A stretch of 64,000 nucleotides of DNA from Flavobacteriaceae bacterium MAR_2010_188 (GTDB taxonomy: Bacteria > Bacteroidota > Bacteroidia > Flavobacteriales > Flavobacteriaceae), in the NCBI GenBank assembly GCA_900104375.1, contig LT629302.1, positions 2,506,001-2,570,000 of the forward strand, written 5' to 3'. Under the pieces are notes generated by a model. That model saw only the letters and a program-made list of their open reading frames with translations. It made no database searches and was not told the origin of the DNA. The position numbers were made by a program, and so were the translations under genes. This document shows, piece after piece, positions 17,054-24,416 of the stretch (position 1 is the first letter of the stretch; every line of letters starts with the position of its first letter).

Positions 17054-17071
17054 AATTCTTTTTCTTGAAAC

Positions 17072-17749
17072 TTATTTCTTTTTTCCGAGCACCTCGTCAA
17101 TCATACCGTACTCTAGCGCTTGGTCAGCCTTCATCCAAAAATCACGGTCACTATCCTCATGGATTTTTTCGTAACTATGATTAGAATGTTTGGCCAATAT
17201 CTTATAAAGTTCCTCTTTTAATTTAATTACTTCCTTAACGGCAATTTCTATATCACTCGCCTGTCCTTGTGCGCCACTCATAGGTTGATGAATCATCACT
17301 CTACAATGCTCTAGACCACTCCTTTTACCTTTTTCACCTGCACACAATAACACCGCACCCATAGATGCCGCCATACCTGTACAAATTGTTGCAACGTCTG
17401 GTTTAATTAACTGCATGGTATCGTAAATACCAAGACCGGCATAAACACTACCACCAGGAGAATTGATATATATCTGTATATCCTTTGCGCTATCTGTACT
17501 TTCTAAAAATAGAAGTTGCGCTTGAATAATATTTGCCACTTGATCATTAATGGTGGTTCCCATGAAAATGATTCTATCCATCATTAATCTAGAAAACACG
17601 TCCATAGCTACCGCATTCATTTGGCGCTCTTCAATAATATTAGGAGTTAAACCCATTGGAGTCATACTGCTAACAATTTTATCATAATACATGCTGCTAA
17701 CGCCACGTTCCTTAACTGCGTAATTTTGAAATTCTTTTCCGTAATCCAT
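17072..17749 (-). CDS. clpP: ATP-dependent Clp protease proteolytic subunit ClpP
   Basis: 225 residues. Catalytic residues are visible as S129 (GMAASMG), H154 (VMIHQP) and D203 (DRDFWM). The N-terminal 40 residues before IIEERQM are a short propeptide-like extension usual in this phylum. ClpP forms the double heptamer that degrades proteins delivered by ClpX. An intrinsic terminator separates it from tig upstream, so clpPX may start from its own promoter in the 153-base gap, or depend on readthrough. Confidence 0.98.
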   Translation of the reverse strand: MDYGKEFQNYAVKERGVSSMYYDKIVSSMTPMGLTPNIIEERQMNAVAMDVFSRLMMDRIIFMGTTINDQVANIIQAQLLFLESTDSAKDIQIYINSPGGSVYAGLGIYDTMQLIKPDVATICTGMAASMGAVLLCAGEKGKRSGLEHCRVMIHQPMSGAQGQASDIEIAVKEVIKLKEELYKILAKHSNHSYEKIHEDSDRDFWMKADQALEYGMIDEVLGKKK

Positions 17750-17840
17750 ATAATATAACCCTCTATGCGGGTTTTTAAATTAATTCTTATTCACTTGAAA
17801 CTCGTTTAGAAAATCATCCTTAAAGGCTTGATTTTCCTGT

Positions 17841-17871
17841 AAAAAAAAACGTAAAACCTTTTCGTTTTACG
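17841..17871 (-). terminator. Intrinsic terminator/attenuator between tig and clpP
   Basis: On the minus strand CGTAAAAC (17871-17864), a 6-base loop, GTTTTACG (17857-17850), then nine T (17849-17841). It is a textbook terminator, located 32 bases after the tig stop and 92 bases before the clpP start. Confidence 0.85.
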
Positions 17872-17902
17872 CCTTAAATATAATGATTTTATTCTGCAAC
17901 GC

Positions 17903-19225
17903 TTAACTGTAAAACTCTTTTACAAAATCATCGTAAGTTATGGTTTTAGCCTTAACATTTACTTCGGTTTTGTAAAGGTTTAACAATTTCTGAGACACCA
18001 GTTGCTCAGACAATCTTCTCACTTCTTCTTTATTAGAAAGTATCCGTGTAGCGATTTCATCTAATTCATCGTCAGTTGGGTTCATTTGTCCAAATTGGGC
18101 CATTTGTCCTTTGATCATTTGCTTGGCATAGTCCTTCAATTCATCAAAAGTTACTTGTAGATTATGTTCTTCAATCAGCTTTCCTTCAATTAACTGATAG
18201 CGCATACTCTTCTCTGATTTTTCGTATTCGGTACGCGCTTGATCTGCATCCATCGGTTCTTCGCCTGCATTTTGCATCCATCTTTGCAAGAAATTACCAG
18301 GAAGATCAAATTTTGTATTCTCTAATAGGAAATCCGTCACATCGTTCAAGAATTTTTGATCAGATTGCTGTTGAAACTGCTTTTCTGAATCTTCTTTAAT
18401 ACGTGCTTTAAGTTCTGTCACTGATGTAATTTTATCTTTTCCAAAAAGTTTATCAAAAAGCTCTTGGTCTAAATCAGCAAGCTCTCTTTTATTGATCTCT
18501 TCAATGGTAAACGTTAAATCAACATCTAAATCATGAACATCATCATGAGAAATCTTAAGATGGTTCATTAATTCGTGTTCATCATTAAATAAATTCTTCG
18601 ATTTAAGTTCGATAACATCACCAACCTTAGCCCCTATAAACTTCTTTTCGTCCGCCTTTGCATTTAATTTATCTAAGGCAATCGTTGTAGAGTTATTAAT
18701 GTGTTTCTCTTCATTTTTAAAAGTCCCAGTAACCTCATCATCTTTAGAAACTTTCTCTTGGCTTTCAAGTTTTCCATATTGCTTTCTGATATGTTCCACC
18801 TGATTATCGACCATTTTGTCGTCGGCAACTATGTTATATTGAACGATAGCTTTCTTTGGCTTAAGGTCTACATTGATTTCTGGAGCAAGACCTAATTCAA
18901 ATTCGAATGAAAAATTCTCGGAATCCCAGTTTAAATCGTCTTGTGGCTTTGGGAGAGGATTACCCAGAACATCCAATTTTTCTTCAGTAAGATATTTATT
19001 GAGAGCATCTTGCAAAAGTTTATTCACCTCATCTACCAAAACAGCTTTACCGTACTGCTTTTTAACCAAAGTCATAGGCACATGACCTTTTCTAAAACCA
19101 GGTATGTTCGCAGTTTTTCTGTAGTCAGCCAAGATTTTATCTACCTTATCCGTGTAATCTTCCTTAGCGATATCTACCTTAACCACTGCATTTAATTCGT
19201 CTATATTCTCTCTTGTAATATTCAT
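17903..19225 (-). CDS. tig: Trigger factor (ribosome-associated chaperone)
   Basis: 440 residues. The ribosome-docking loop GFRKGHVP is at 43-50. The middle region (about 150-245) occupies the place of the FKBP-type PPIase domain but I see little of the classical active-site signature, which is usual for Bacteroidota trigger factors. The C-terminal chaperone arms cover about 246-440. Trigger factor binds nascent chains at the ribosome exit. It heads the tig-clpP-clpX cluster and has its own promoter with a striking inverted repeat. Confidence 0.94.
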   Translation of the reverse strand: MNITRENIDELNAVVKVDIAKEDYTDKVDKILADYRKTANIPGFRKGHVPMTLVKKQYGKAVLVDEVNKLLQDALNKYLTEEKLDVLGNPLPKPQDDLNWDSENFSFEFELGLAPEINVDLKPKKAIVQYNIVADDKMVDNQVEHIRKQYGKLESQEKVSKDDEVTGTFKNEEKHINNSTTIALDKLNAKADEKKFIGAKVGDVIELKSKNLFNDEHELMNHLKISHDDVHDLDVDLTFTIEEINKRELADLDQELFDKLFGKDKITSVTELKARIKEDSEKQFQQQSDQKFLNDVTDFLLENTKFDLPGNFLQRWMQNAGEEPMDADQARTEYEKSEKSMRYQLIEGKLIEEHNLQVTFDELKDYAKQMIKGQMAQFGQMNPTDDELDEIATRILSNKEEVRRLSEQLVSQKLLNLYKTEVNVKAKTITYDDFVKEFYS

Positions 19226-19242
19226 CCTAAATCATATAAAAA

Positions 19243-19277
19243 TTGGGATGCAAAAGTACATATTTTTTGCATCCCAA
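19243..19277 (-). promoter_or_regulatory. tig promoter embedded in a 13-bp perfect inverted repeat
   Basis: Arms TTGGGATGCAAAA (19243-19255) and TTTTGCATCCCAA (19265-19277) are perfect complements around a 9-base spacer. On the minus strand the -7 box TACTTTTG (19258-19251) uses the spacer end and the start of the proximal arm, so a -33 TTTG/TTG (about 19280-19274) lies at the distal arm. A protein bound to the repeat would cover the promoter; alternatively it is a hairpin at the start of the transcript. Confidence 0.65.
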
Positions 19278-19312
19278 ACAATTTTTTAAGCCGTTGCCTT
19301 TCAGGTTTCTAA

Positions 19313-19654
19313 TCAGTCATCACTTAAAAAGGAATAAAGGATGGATTGCAGGATAGATAGCAGTAAACTGAACAATAAGGCAATCCAGAAGTTTTCCACC
19401 GAAAATCCGCTGATCAAGCTATCTGCTAGCAAAATTAAAAGGGCATTTATTACCAGCAAGAATAAACCTAAGGTAATAACCGTGATAGGCAGAGTTAGGA
19501 TTACTAAAATCGGTTTTAGCAATGCGTTTAGCAAAGCCAGAACAATAGCGACAATAAGTGCTGCTCCGATACCGGTTACGTCAACTCCTGGAAGCAGATA
19601 AGCTAATAGGATTACCGCTGCAGCGCTTAATAGAATTCTTAGTATTAATTTCAT
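19313..19654 (-). CDS. Four-TM membrane protein of the YvlD / phage-holin-IV family (PF04020)
   Basis: 113 residues with four hydrophobic helices (about 3-22, 28-48, 52-78, 88-110) and the family text LNALLKPILVILTLPITVITLGLFLLVIN. Despite the family name it is a chromosomal membrane protein in most bacteria and nothing phage-like surrounds it. Function unknown; Bacillus YvlD is linked to envelope stress. It follows the hydrolase gene by 38 bases. Confidence 0.88.
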   Translation of the reverse strand: MKLILRILLSAAAVILLAYLLPGVDVTGIGAALIVAIVLALLNALLKPILVILTLPITVITLGLFLLVINALLILLADSLISGFSVENFWIALLFSLLLSILQSILYSFLSDD

Positions 19655-19692
19655 AATTGAAATATGGTTTGATTAGTTAGAAAGTAAATTAA

Positions 19693-20460
19693 TCATTTTA
19701 ACACAAAGGCCATAACCTTGTCCAAAAATTCTTCTGCATTTTCTACATGAAGCCAATGCCCGGCCTTGCTAACCGACTCGATAACTGCTTTAGGGAAATG
19801 TCTCTTAATATCTGCTTTGTCGTTTTCTGAAACATATTCGGACCTATCTCCCTTTATAAATAATGTCGGTTTGTTATAAACTGCAGACGGAGATAAAGGC
19901 TCGCCGACTTCTGACACTTGCTCGGTCAAAACCCCAAGATTTAATCGGAGGCTTAATGTCTTTTCTTTGGTCCAATAAAGGTTTTTCAACAAAAATTGCC
20001 TAGTGCCAAAATCCGGAACAAATTGGGCTAGAATCTCATCTGCTTCTGACCGATTATTTAATTTCTGATTTTCGAGTTCAAATAATCCTTGTAGAATCGC
20101 ATCGTGGTGAACCGGGTAATACCGAGGTGCAATGTCTGCCACAATCAATTTTTCGACTTTATCAGGATTTTCCGTTGCAAATGTCATAGCAGTTTTTCCA
20201 CCCATTGAATGTCCTAGAACAATAGCTGGGTTCAAGGATTTCTCATTCACATAATTTAGCACGTCTTGCGCCATGACTTCATAGGAGAATTCCTGATCAT
20301 GAAAACTTCTTCCATGATTCCTAGCATCCAAAATATGAACTTCAAAATTAGACTCACTAATTTTCTGTGCTAAAGTCTTGAGGTTATCACCCATTCCTAA
20401 GAACCCGTGAAGAATTATAAACGGCTCGCCATTGCCTATAACGTTAGAATGTAAAATCAT
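19693..20460 (-). CDS. Alpha/beta-hydrolase, YbfF-like esterase
   Basis: 255 residues. The oxyanion region HGFLGMGDN is near residue 18, the nucleophile elbow GHSMGGK places Ser at 85, and GHWLHVENAEEF near the end carries the catalytic His (about 238). The layout matches the short-chain acyl thioesterase/esterase YbfF. Substrate unknown. The start overlaps the pdxJ stop by 4 bases, so the two are translationally coupled. Confidence 0.9.
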   Translation of the reverse strand: MILHSNVIGNGEPFIILHGFLGMGDNLKTLAQKISESNFEVHILDARNHGRSFHDQEFSYEVMAQDVLNYVNEKSLNPAIVLGHSMGGKTAMTFATENPDKVEKLIVADIAPRYYPVHHDAILQGLFELENQKLNNRSEADEILAQFVPDFGTRQFLLKNLYWTKEKTLSLRLNLGVLTEQVSEVGEPLSPSAVYNKPTLFIKGDRSEYVSENDKADIKRHFPKAVIESVSKAGHWLHVENAEEFLDKVMAFVLK

Positions 20461-21173
20461 TTTCCTAATCTATGAAGATACATTTGGATAACGTTGTCTA
20501 CCCCTAGATAAAGACTTTCGGAGATCAGCGCATGGCCAATCGAAACTTCTAGTAGGTTGGGCACATTCTCCTTAAAATATTTAATGTTCTCTAAGGAAAG
20601 GTCATGTCCGGCATTGACACCAATATTAAGTTTGGTGGCCAACTCGGCACAATCTGTATATGGTTTAATTGCTTCGAAGTTGCCTTTTGAATATTCAGTA
20701 GCAAAATGCTCAGTATACAATTCTATTCTATCTGTACCTGTTGCCTGCGCTGCTTCCACCAATCTTAAATCTGGATCTACAAATATTGAAGTCCTGATAT
20801 TATTACTCTGAAATTCCTTGATTACTTCAACCAAAAAATCTTTATGTTTTATGGTATCCCAACCAGAATTGGAGGTAATCGCATCCACTGCATCTGGGAC
20901 AAGAGTGACTTGGTCTGGTTTAATTTCCAATACCATATCGATAAACTTCTTGATAGGATTGCCTTCAATATTAAATTCGGTATGCACATTTGGCTTTAGG
21001 TCATAAGCATCGGCATACCTGATATGTCGCTCATCTGGTCTTGGGTGAATTGTAATTCCCTCTGCTCCAAAATTCTGGGCATCGATTGCAAATTTTACCA
21101 CATTTGGAGTGTCACCGCCCCTCGAATTTCTTAGGGTTGCAATCTTATTTATATTAACGCTTAACTTTGTCAT
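20457..21173 (-). CDS. pdxJ: Pyridoxine 5'-phosphate synthase PdxJ
   Basis: 238 residues, normal length. Motifs include LSVNINKIATLRNSRGG at the start, ITIHPRPDERHIR (phosphate/His site), QVTLVPD and the C-terminal VSIGHALISESLYLG loop. PdxJ condenses 1-deoxy-D-xylulose 5-phosphate with aminoacetone phosphate to make vitamin B6. It leads a three-gene minus unit (pdxJ, hydrolase, 4-TM protein) and is divergent from the CBS gene. Confidence 0.97.
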   Translation of the reverse strand: MTKLSVNINKIATLRNSRGGDTPNVVKFAIDAQNFGAEGITIHPRPDERHIRYADAYDLKPNVHTEFNIEGNPIKKFIDMVLEIKPDQVTLVPDAVDAITSNSGWDTIKHKDFLVEVIKEFQSNNIRTSIFVDPDLRLVEAAQATGTDRIELYTEHFATEYSKGNFEAIKPYTDCAELATKLNIGVNAGHDLSLENIKYFKENVPNLLEVSIGHALISESLYLGVDNVIQMYLHRLGK

Positions 21174-21261
21174 TTACTCGATTATAAAGGTAAAAATACA
21201 AACTCCCGAAAGGTTTGTGTAGTAAATTTTGATTAATTTGCAAGATAGAAATCATTGAAGA

Positions 21262-21918
21262 ATGCAGTTAAGCCAATATATAATAAATGACATTCAGCCT
21301 TTAGGAATCAACGAAAAAGTTAGTGACTTGCAGTTGCATTTTAATAAGCTAACCTATTCACACATTCCTATTCAGAACGATGGTGTATATATAGGATGCA
21401 TTTCGGAAACCGACGCCCATTGTTTTGATGGAGATCAGACTTTGATGGATTGTAATTATTCAATTGAAGGTTTTTTTGTGCGTTCTTCTACCAATTGGCT
21501 AGATGTTCTTGAAGCATTTGCCCAAAATTCTTGCAACATCATGCCTGTTTTAGATGAAGGGAATACGTATTTGGGATATTATGAACTCAATGATATAATC
21601 GGACTATTTAATGAAACGCCATTTTTCGCAGAATCGGGAGGTGTATTAATTGTTGAAAAGGGAATGCAGGATTATTCGTTTAGTGAAATAAGCCAAATCG
21701 TAGAATCTAATGATGCAAAAATTCTAGGCGCTTTTATTTCTAAAATTGAAAATGATGTGGCCCAAGTAACCCTAAGAATTGGCAGTGGTTCCTTAAACGA
21801 AGTTATGCAAACATTTAGACGATACAGCTATAACATTGTTGCGGGCCATGAAGAAGACACTTATATTGAAAACCTAAAAGAGCGGTCAGATTATCTTAAA
21901 AAGTATCTAGATATTTAG
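21262..21918 (+). CDS. CBS-domain protein (AcuB-like)
   Basis: 218 residues. Two CBS motifs occupy about 1-60 and 70-125 (SDLQLHFNKLTYSHIPIQND; WLDVLEAFAQNSCNIMPVLDE), followed by an ACT-like C-terminal region (about 130-205) that ends SYNIVAGHEED. Such proteins sense adenine nucleotides and regulate partners. The gene precedes nadK by 84 bases and the pair is common in flavobacteria, so a link to NAD(P) or nucleotide status is possible but unproven. Confidence 0.85.
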   Translation: MQLSQYIINDIQPLGINEKVSDLQLHFNKLTYSHIPIQNDGVYIGCISETDAHCFDGDQTLMDCNYSIEGFFVRSSTNWLDVLEAFAQNSCNIMPVLDEGNTYLGYYELNDIIGLFNETPFFAESGGVLIVEKGMQDYSFSEISQIVESNDAKILGAFISKIENDVAQVTLRIGSGSLNEVMQTFRRYSYNIVAGHEEDTYIENLKERSDYLKKYLDI

Positions 21919-22002
21919 TTCTATCACAATCTTAATCCAAGCTAGATGTTGGAATCTGAAAATATCAATTTGCATTTTTCAAAATAATATATGTTATAGG
22001 TA

Positions 22003-22887
22003 ATGAAGATAGCTTTATATGGTCAATATACTCACAAGAATACAGTTGAAAGCATTGAGATATTGCTCAAGGTTTTAGCTGGGGAAAATTGCCAGGTATA
22101 CTTTGAAAATGATTTTCTGAAAATTCTTCAGGAAGAGCTGAATCTATCTGCTATACTCCAAGATTACAGAACGTTTGAAGAATTAGACCCAAGCTACGAC
22201 TTACTAATTACCATAGGTGGTGACGGGACAATTTTACGAGCCATCACTTATGTCAAGGACATGATGATTCCCATTGTCGGAATAAATACAGGCAGGCTCG
22301 GATTTCTAGCTACGATTCAATTAGAAAACTTAGAACATGCGGTCAATAATATTTTGAAAGGCGAGTACAAGATATCTCAAAGAACATTATTAGCCGTTAC
22401 AACTGTACCAGAGAACCATGACTTAGTCGAATTAAATTTCGCCCTAAACGAAATAGCAGTAAGCAGACGAAATACTACGTCTATGATTACAGTAGAGACC
22501 CATTTAAACAATGAATATTTAACGTCTTATTGGGCAGATGGCTTAATTGTCGCCACACCTACCGGCTCTACAGGTTATTCATTGAGCTGCGGTGGCCCAG
22601 TAATTACCCCGAACGACGATAGTTTGGTATTGACTCCAATAGCACCGCACAACCTTAATGCTAGACCATTGGTGATTTCTAATGATACCGAAATAAAGCT
22701 TAAAGTAAGCGGGCGTGAAGAAAACTATCTTATTTCGCTAGACTCTCGAATTGCCACACTACATAACTCTTCAATCATCACAATTAAGAAAGCAGATTTT
22801 AAAATCAACATGGTTGAACTTCTAGATGAGAGCTTTTTGGACACTCTTCGGAAAAAAATGCTTTGGGGCGAAGATAAGCGCAACTAA
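22003..22887 (+). CDS. nadK: NAD kinase
   Basis: 294 residues. The catalytic GGDGTIL motif is at 72-78, the NE-containing ALNEIAVSRR motif about 146-155, and the glycine-rich TPTGSTGYSLSCGGPV at about 186-201. NadK phosphorylates NAD to NADP. Length and motif order are normal. It sits between the CBS gene and the porG-uppS-bamA block on the same strand. Confidence 0.98.
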   Translation: MKIALYGQYTHKNTVESIEILLKVLAGENCQVYFENDFLKILQEELNLSAILQDYRTFEELDPSYDLLITIGGDGTILRAITYVKDMMIPIVGINTGRLGFLATIQLENLEHAVNNILKGEYKISQRTLLAVTTVPENHDLVELNFALNEIAVSRRNTTSMITVETHLNNEYLTSYWADGLIVATPTGSTGYSLSCGGPVITPNDDSLVLTPIAPHNLNARPLVISNDTEIKLKVSGREENYLISLDSRIATLHNSSIITIKKADFKINMVELLDESFLDTLRKKMLWGEDKRN

Positions 22888-22961
22888 ACAATAATTTAAA
22901 GGAATAGGTGTTTAACGTTAAGACTATTTGGATGAAATTTACTTCCGCTAGCGTTATTTGT

Positions 22962-22969
22962 TATATTTG
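22962..22969 (+). promoter_or_regulatory. -7 box before porG
   Basis: TATATTTG matches TAnnTTTG and lies 17 bases before the ATG at 22987; a good TTTG at the -33 distance is not obvious. It would give a very short leader for the porG-uppS-bamA unit. Confidence 0.45.
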
Positions 22970-22986
22970 CAAACTTTTAAAAATTT

Positions 22987-23676
22987 ATGAGACTCATAAT
23001 CATAGTTTTATTGAGTGCTTTTTGTTTTCAAAATATGAATTCCCAAATCTACGAAGTCGGTGTATTTGCCGGTGGGAGTAATGTTATTGGAGATGTTGGT
23101 AGAACTAACTATATTTCTCCCAATGAAGTGGCTTACGGTGGCATTTTTAAATGGAACCGAAGTGATCGTCATTCATGGAGGGCTTCAATAATCTACGCAG
23201 ATATTAGTGGAGATGACCGTAAATCTGACGATGACCGTCGTCGTTCTCGCGGCTATCGCTATAATGGAGGTCTATTAGAATTGTCGGTCGGGATGGAATT
23301 TAATTTTGTCGAATTCAACCTTCATTATTTTGGGAGACAATCTACTCCATACATATATACAGGTGTAACCGTCGCTAGCCATGATAATTTTTTCTGGAAT
23401 GCCTTAGGTCAATTTACAGATGAAGGCACAAAAAGCTGGGCCTATGGAATACCTATAGTTCTGGGCATAAAATCACGTCTTACGCCGCGTTCTGTTATAG
23501 GATTTGAAGCTGGAGCCAGATATACATTTTCTGATGAATTAGATGGCAGTGTGCCAGATTCAGAATTTAGACAAGACTTAGCATTTGGTAATGTTAATAA
23601 CAATGATTGGTATATGTTCATTGGGTTTACCGTAACCTATACTTTTGCAAGGAAACCATGTTACTGTGATTTTTAG
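22987..23676 (+). CDS. porG: PorG-like outer-membrane protein (DUF6089), T9SS-associated
   Basis: 229 residues. A signal peptide ends near residue 19 (NSQ|IYEV), followed by a small beta-barrel with EVGVFAGGSNVIGDVG, a charged loop rich in Asp/Arg (about 77-92, DDRKSDDDRRRSRG), and a terminal strand ending FTVTYTFARKPCYCDF. The family corresponds to PorG, an outer-membrane part of the type IX secretion machinery in Porphyromonas, and the gene order porG-uppS-bamA-skp-skp is the same there. The stop TAG overlaps the GTG start of uppS by one base. Function is by family and context. Confidence 0.78.
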   Translation: MRLIIIVLLSAFCFQNMNSQIYEVGVFAGGSNVIGDVGRTNYISPNEVAYGGIFKWNRSDRHSWRASIIYADISGDDRKSDDDRRRSRGYRYNGGLLELSVGMEFNFVEFNLHYFGRQSTPYIYTGVTVASHDNFFWNALGQFTDEGTKSWAYGIPIVLGIKSRLTPRSVIGFEAGARYTFSDELDGSVPDSEFRQDLAFGNVNNNDWYMFIGFTVTYTFARKPCYCDF

Positions 23677-24416
23677 TGGATATTAAAGAACAAATACAAG
23701 AAGGCACCGTACCTCAGCATGTTGCAATTATCATGGATGGTAACGGTAGATGGGCTAAGGAGAAGGGCATGATCAGAATCAAAGGTCATGAGAGCGGGGC
23801 AAAATCGGTTAGAGAGGTCGTCGAGGCGAGCGCCGAGATTGGTATTAAAAATTTAACCCTTTATGCTTTTTCTACAGAAAACTGGGCTAGGCCCAAACTA
23901 GAGGTACAAACTTTAATGCGCTTATTAGTTAAGTCTCTAAAAAAAGAGATTAAAGGCCTTCAAGAGAATAATATTAAACTTCAAGCTATCGGAAACTTAA
24001 ATGACCTTCCTTCAAAAGCATACGATGAGCTAAATGAGGTAATGTCGAGGACTTCAGAAAACACTCATATGACCCTTACCTTAGCATTGAGTTATGGCGG
24101 TCGCGAAGAGCTAATTAATGCGGTCAAAGAAATTTCTCTTAAAGTTAAAAATAATATAATTTCTACCGAAAGCATTGACCAATCAATTATTAATAAGCAT
24201 CTTTACACGCAAAATTTACCAGACGTAGATCTGTTGATTCGCACTAGTGGCGAGCATCGGATAAGCAATTTTTTGCTTTGGCAAATCGCCTATGCCGAGC
24301 TCTATTTTACTAGCATACTGTGGCCTGATTTTAAGAAACATGATTTATACGAAGCTTTGCTAAATTATCAGAACAGAGAGAGACGATTTGGAAAAACAAG
24401 TGAACAACTTAGCTAA
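23676..24416 (+). CDS. uppS: Isoprenyl transferase (undecaprenyl diphosphate synthase)
   Basis: 246 residues with a GTG start that overlaps the porG stop (TAGTG). The catalytic Asp is D21 in IMDGNGRWA; LTLYAFSTENWARP, TLALSYGGREEL and the terminal DLLIRTSGEHRISNFLLWQ with RERRFG complete the cis-prenyltransferase signature. It makes the C55 lipid carrier for peptidoglycan and surface polysaccharide. Its 3' end lies against or overlaps the start of bamA. Confidence 0.97.
   Translation: MDIKEQIQEGTVPQHVAIIMDGNGRWAKEKGMIRIKGHESGAKSVREVVEASAEIGIKNLTLYAFSTENWARPKLEVQTLMRLLVKSLKKEIKGLQENNIKLQAIGNLNDLPSKAYDELNEVMSRTSENTHMTLTLALSYGGREELINAVKEISLKVKNNIISTESIDQSIINKHLYTQNLPDVDLLIRTSGEHRISNFLLWQIAYAELYFTSILWPDFKKHDLYEALLNYQNRERRFGKTSEQLS

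Noticed and set aside
19313-19654. Phage holin hint (PF04020 name) as sign of a prophage
   Set aside because: The family is a general chromosomal membrane protein and there are no phage genes around.
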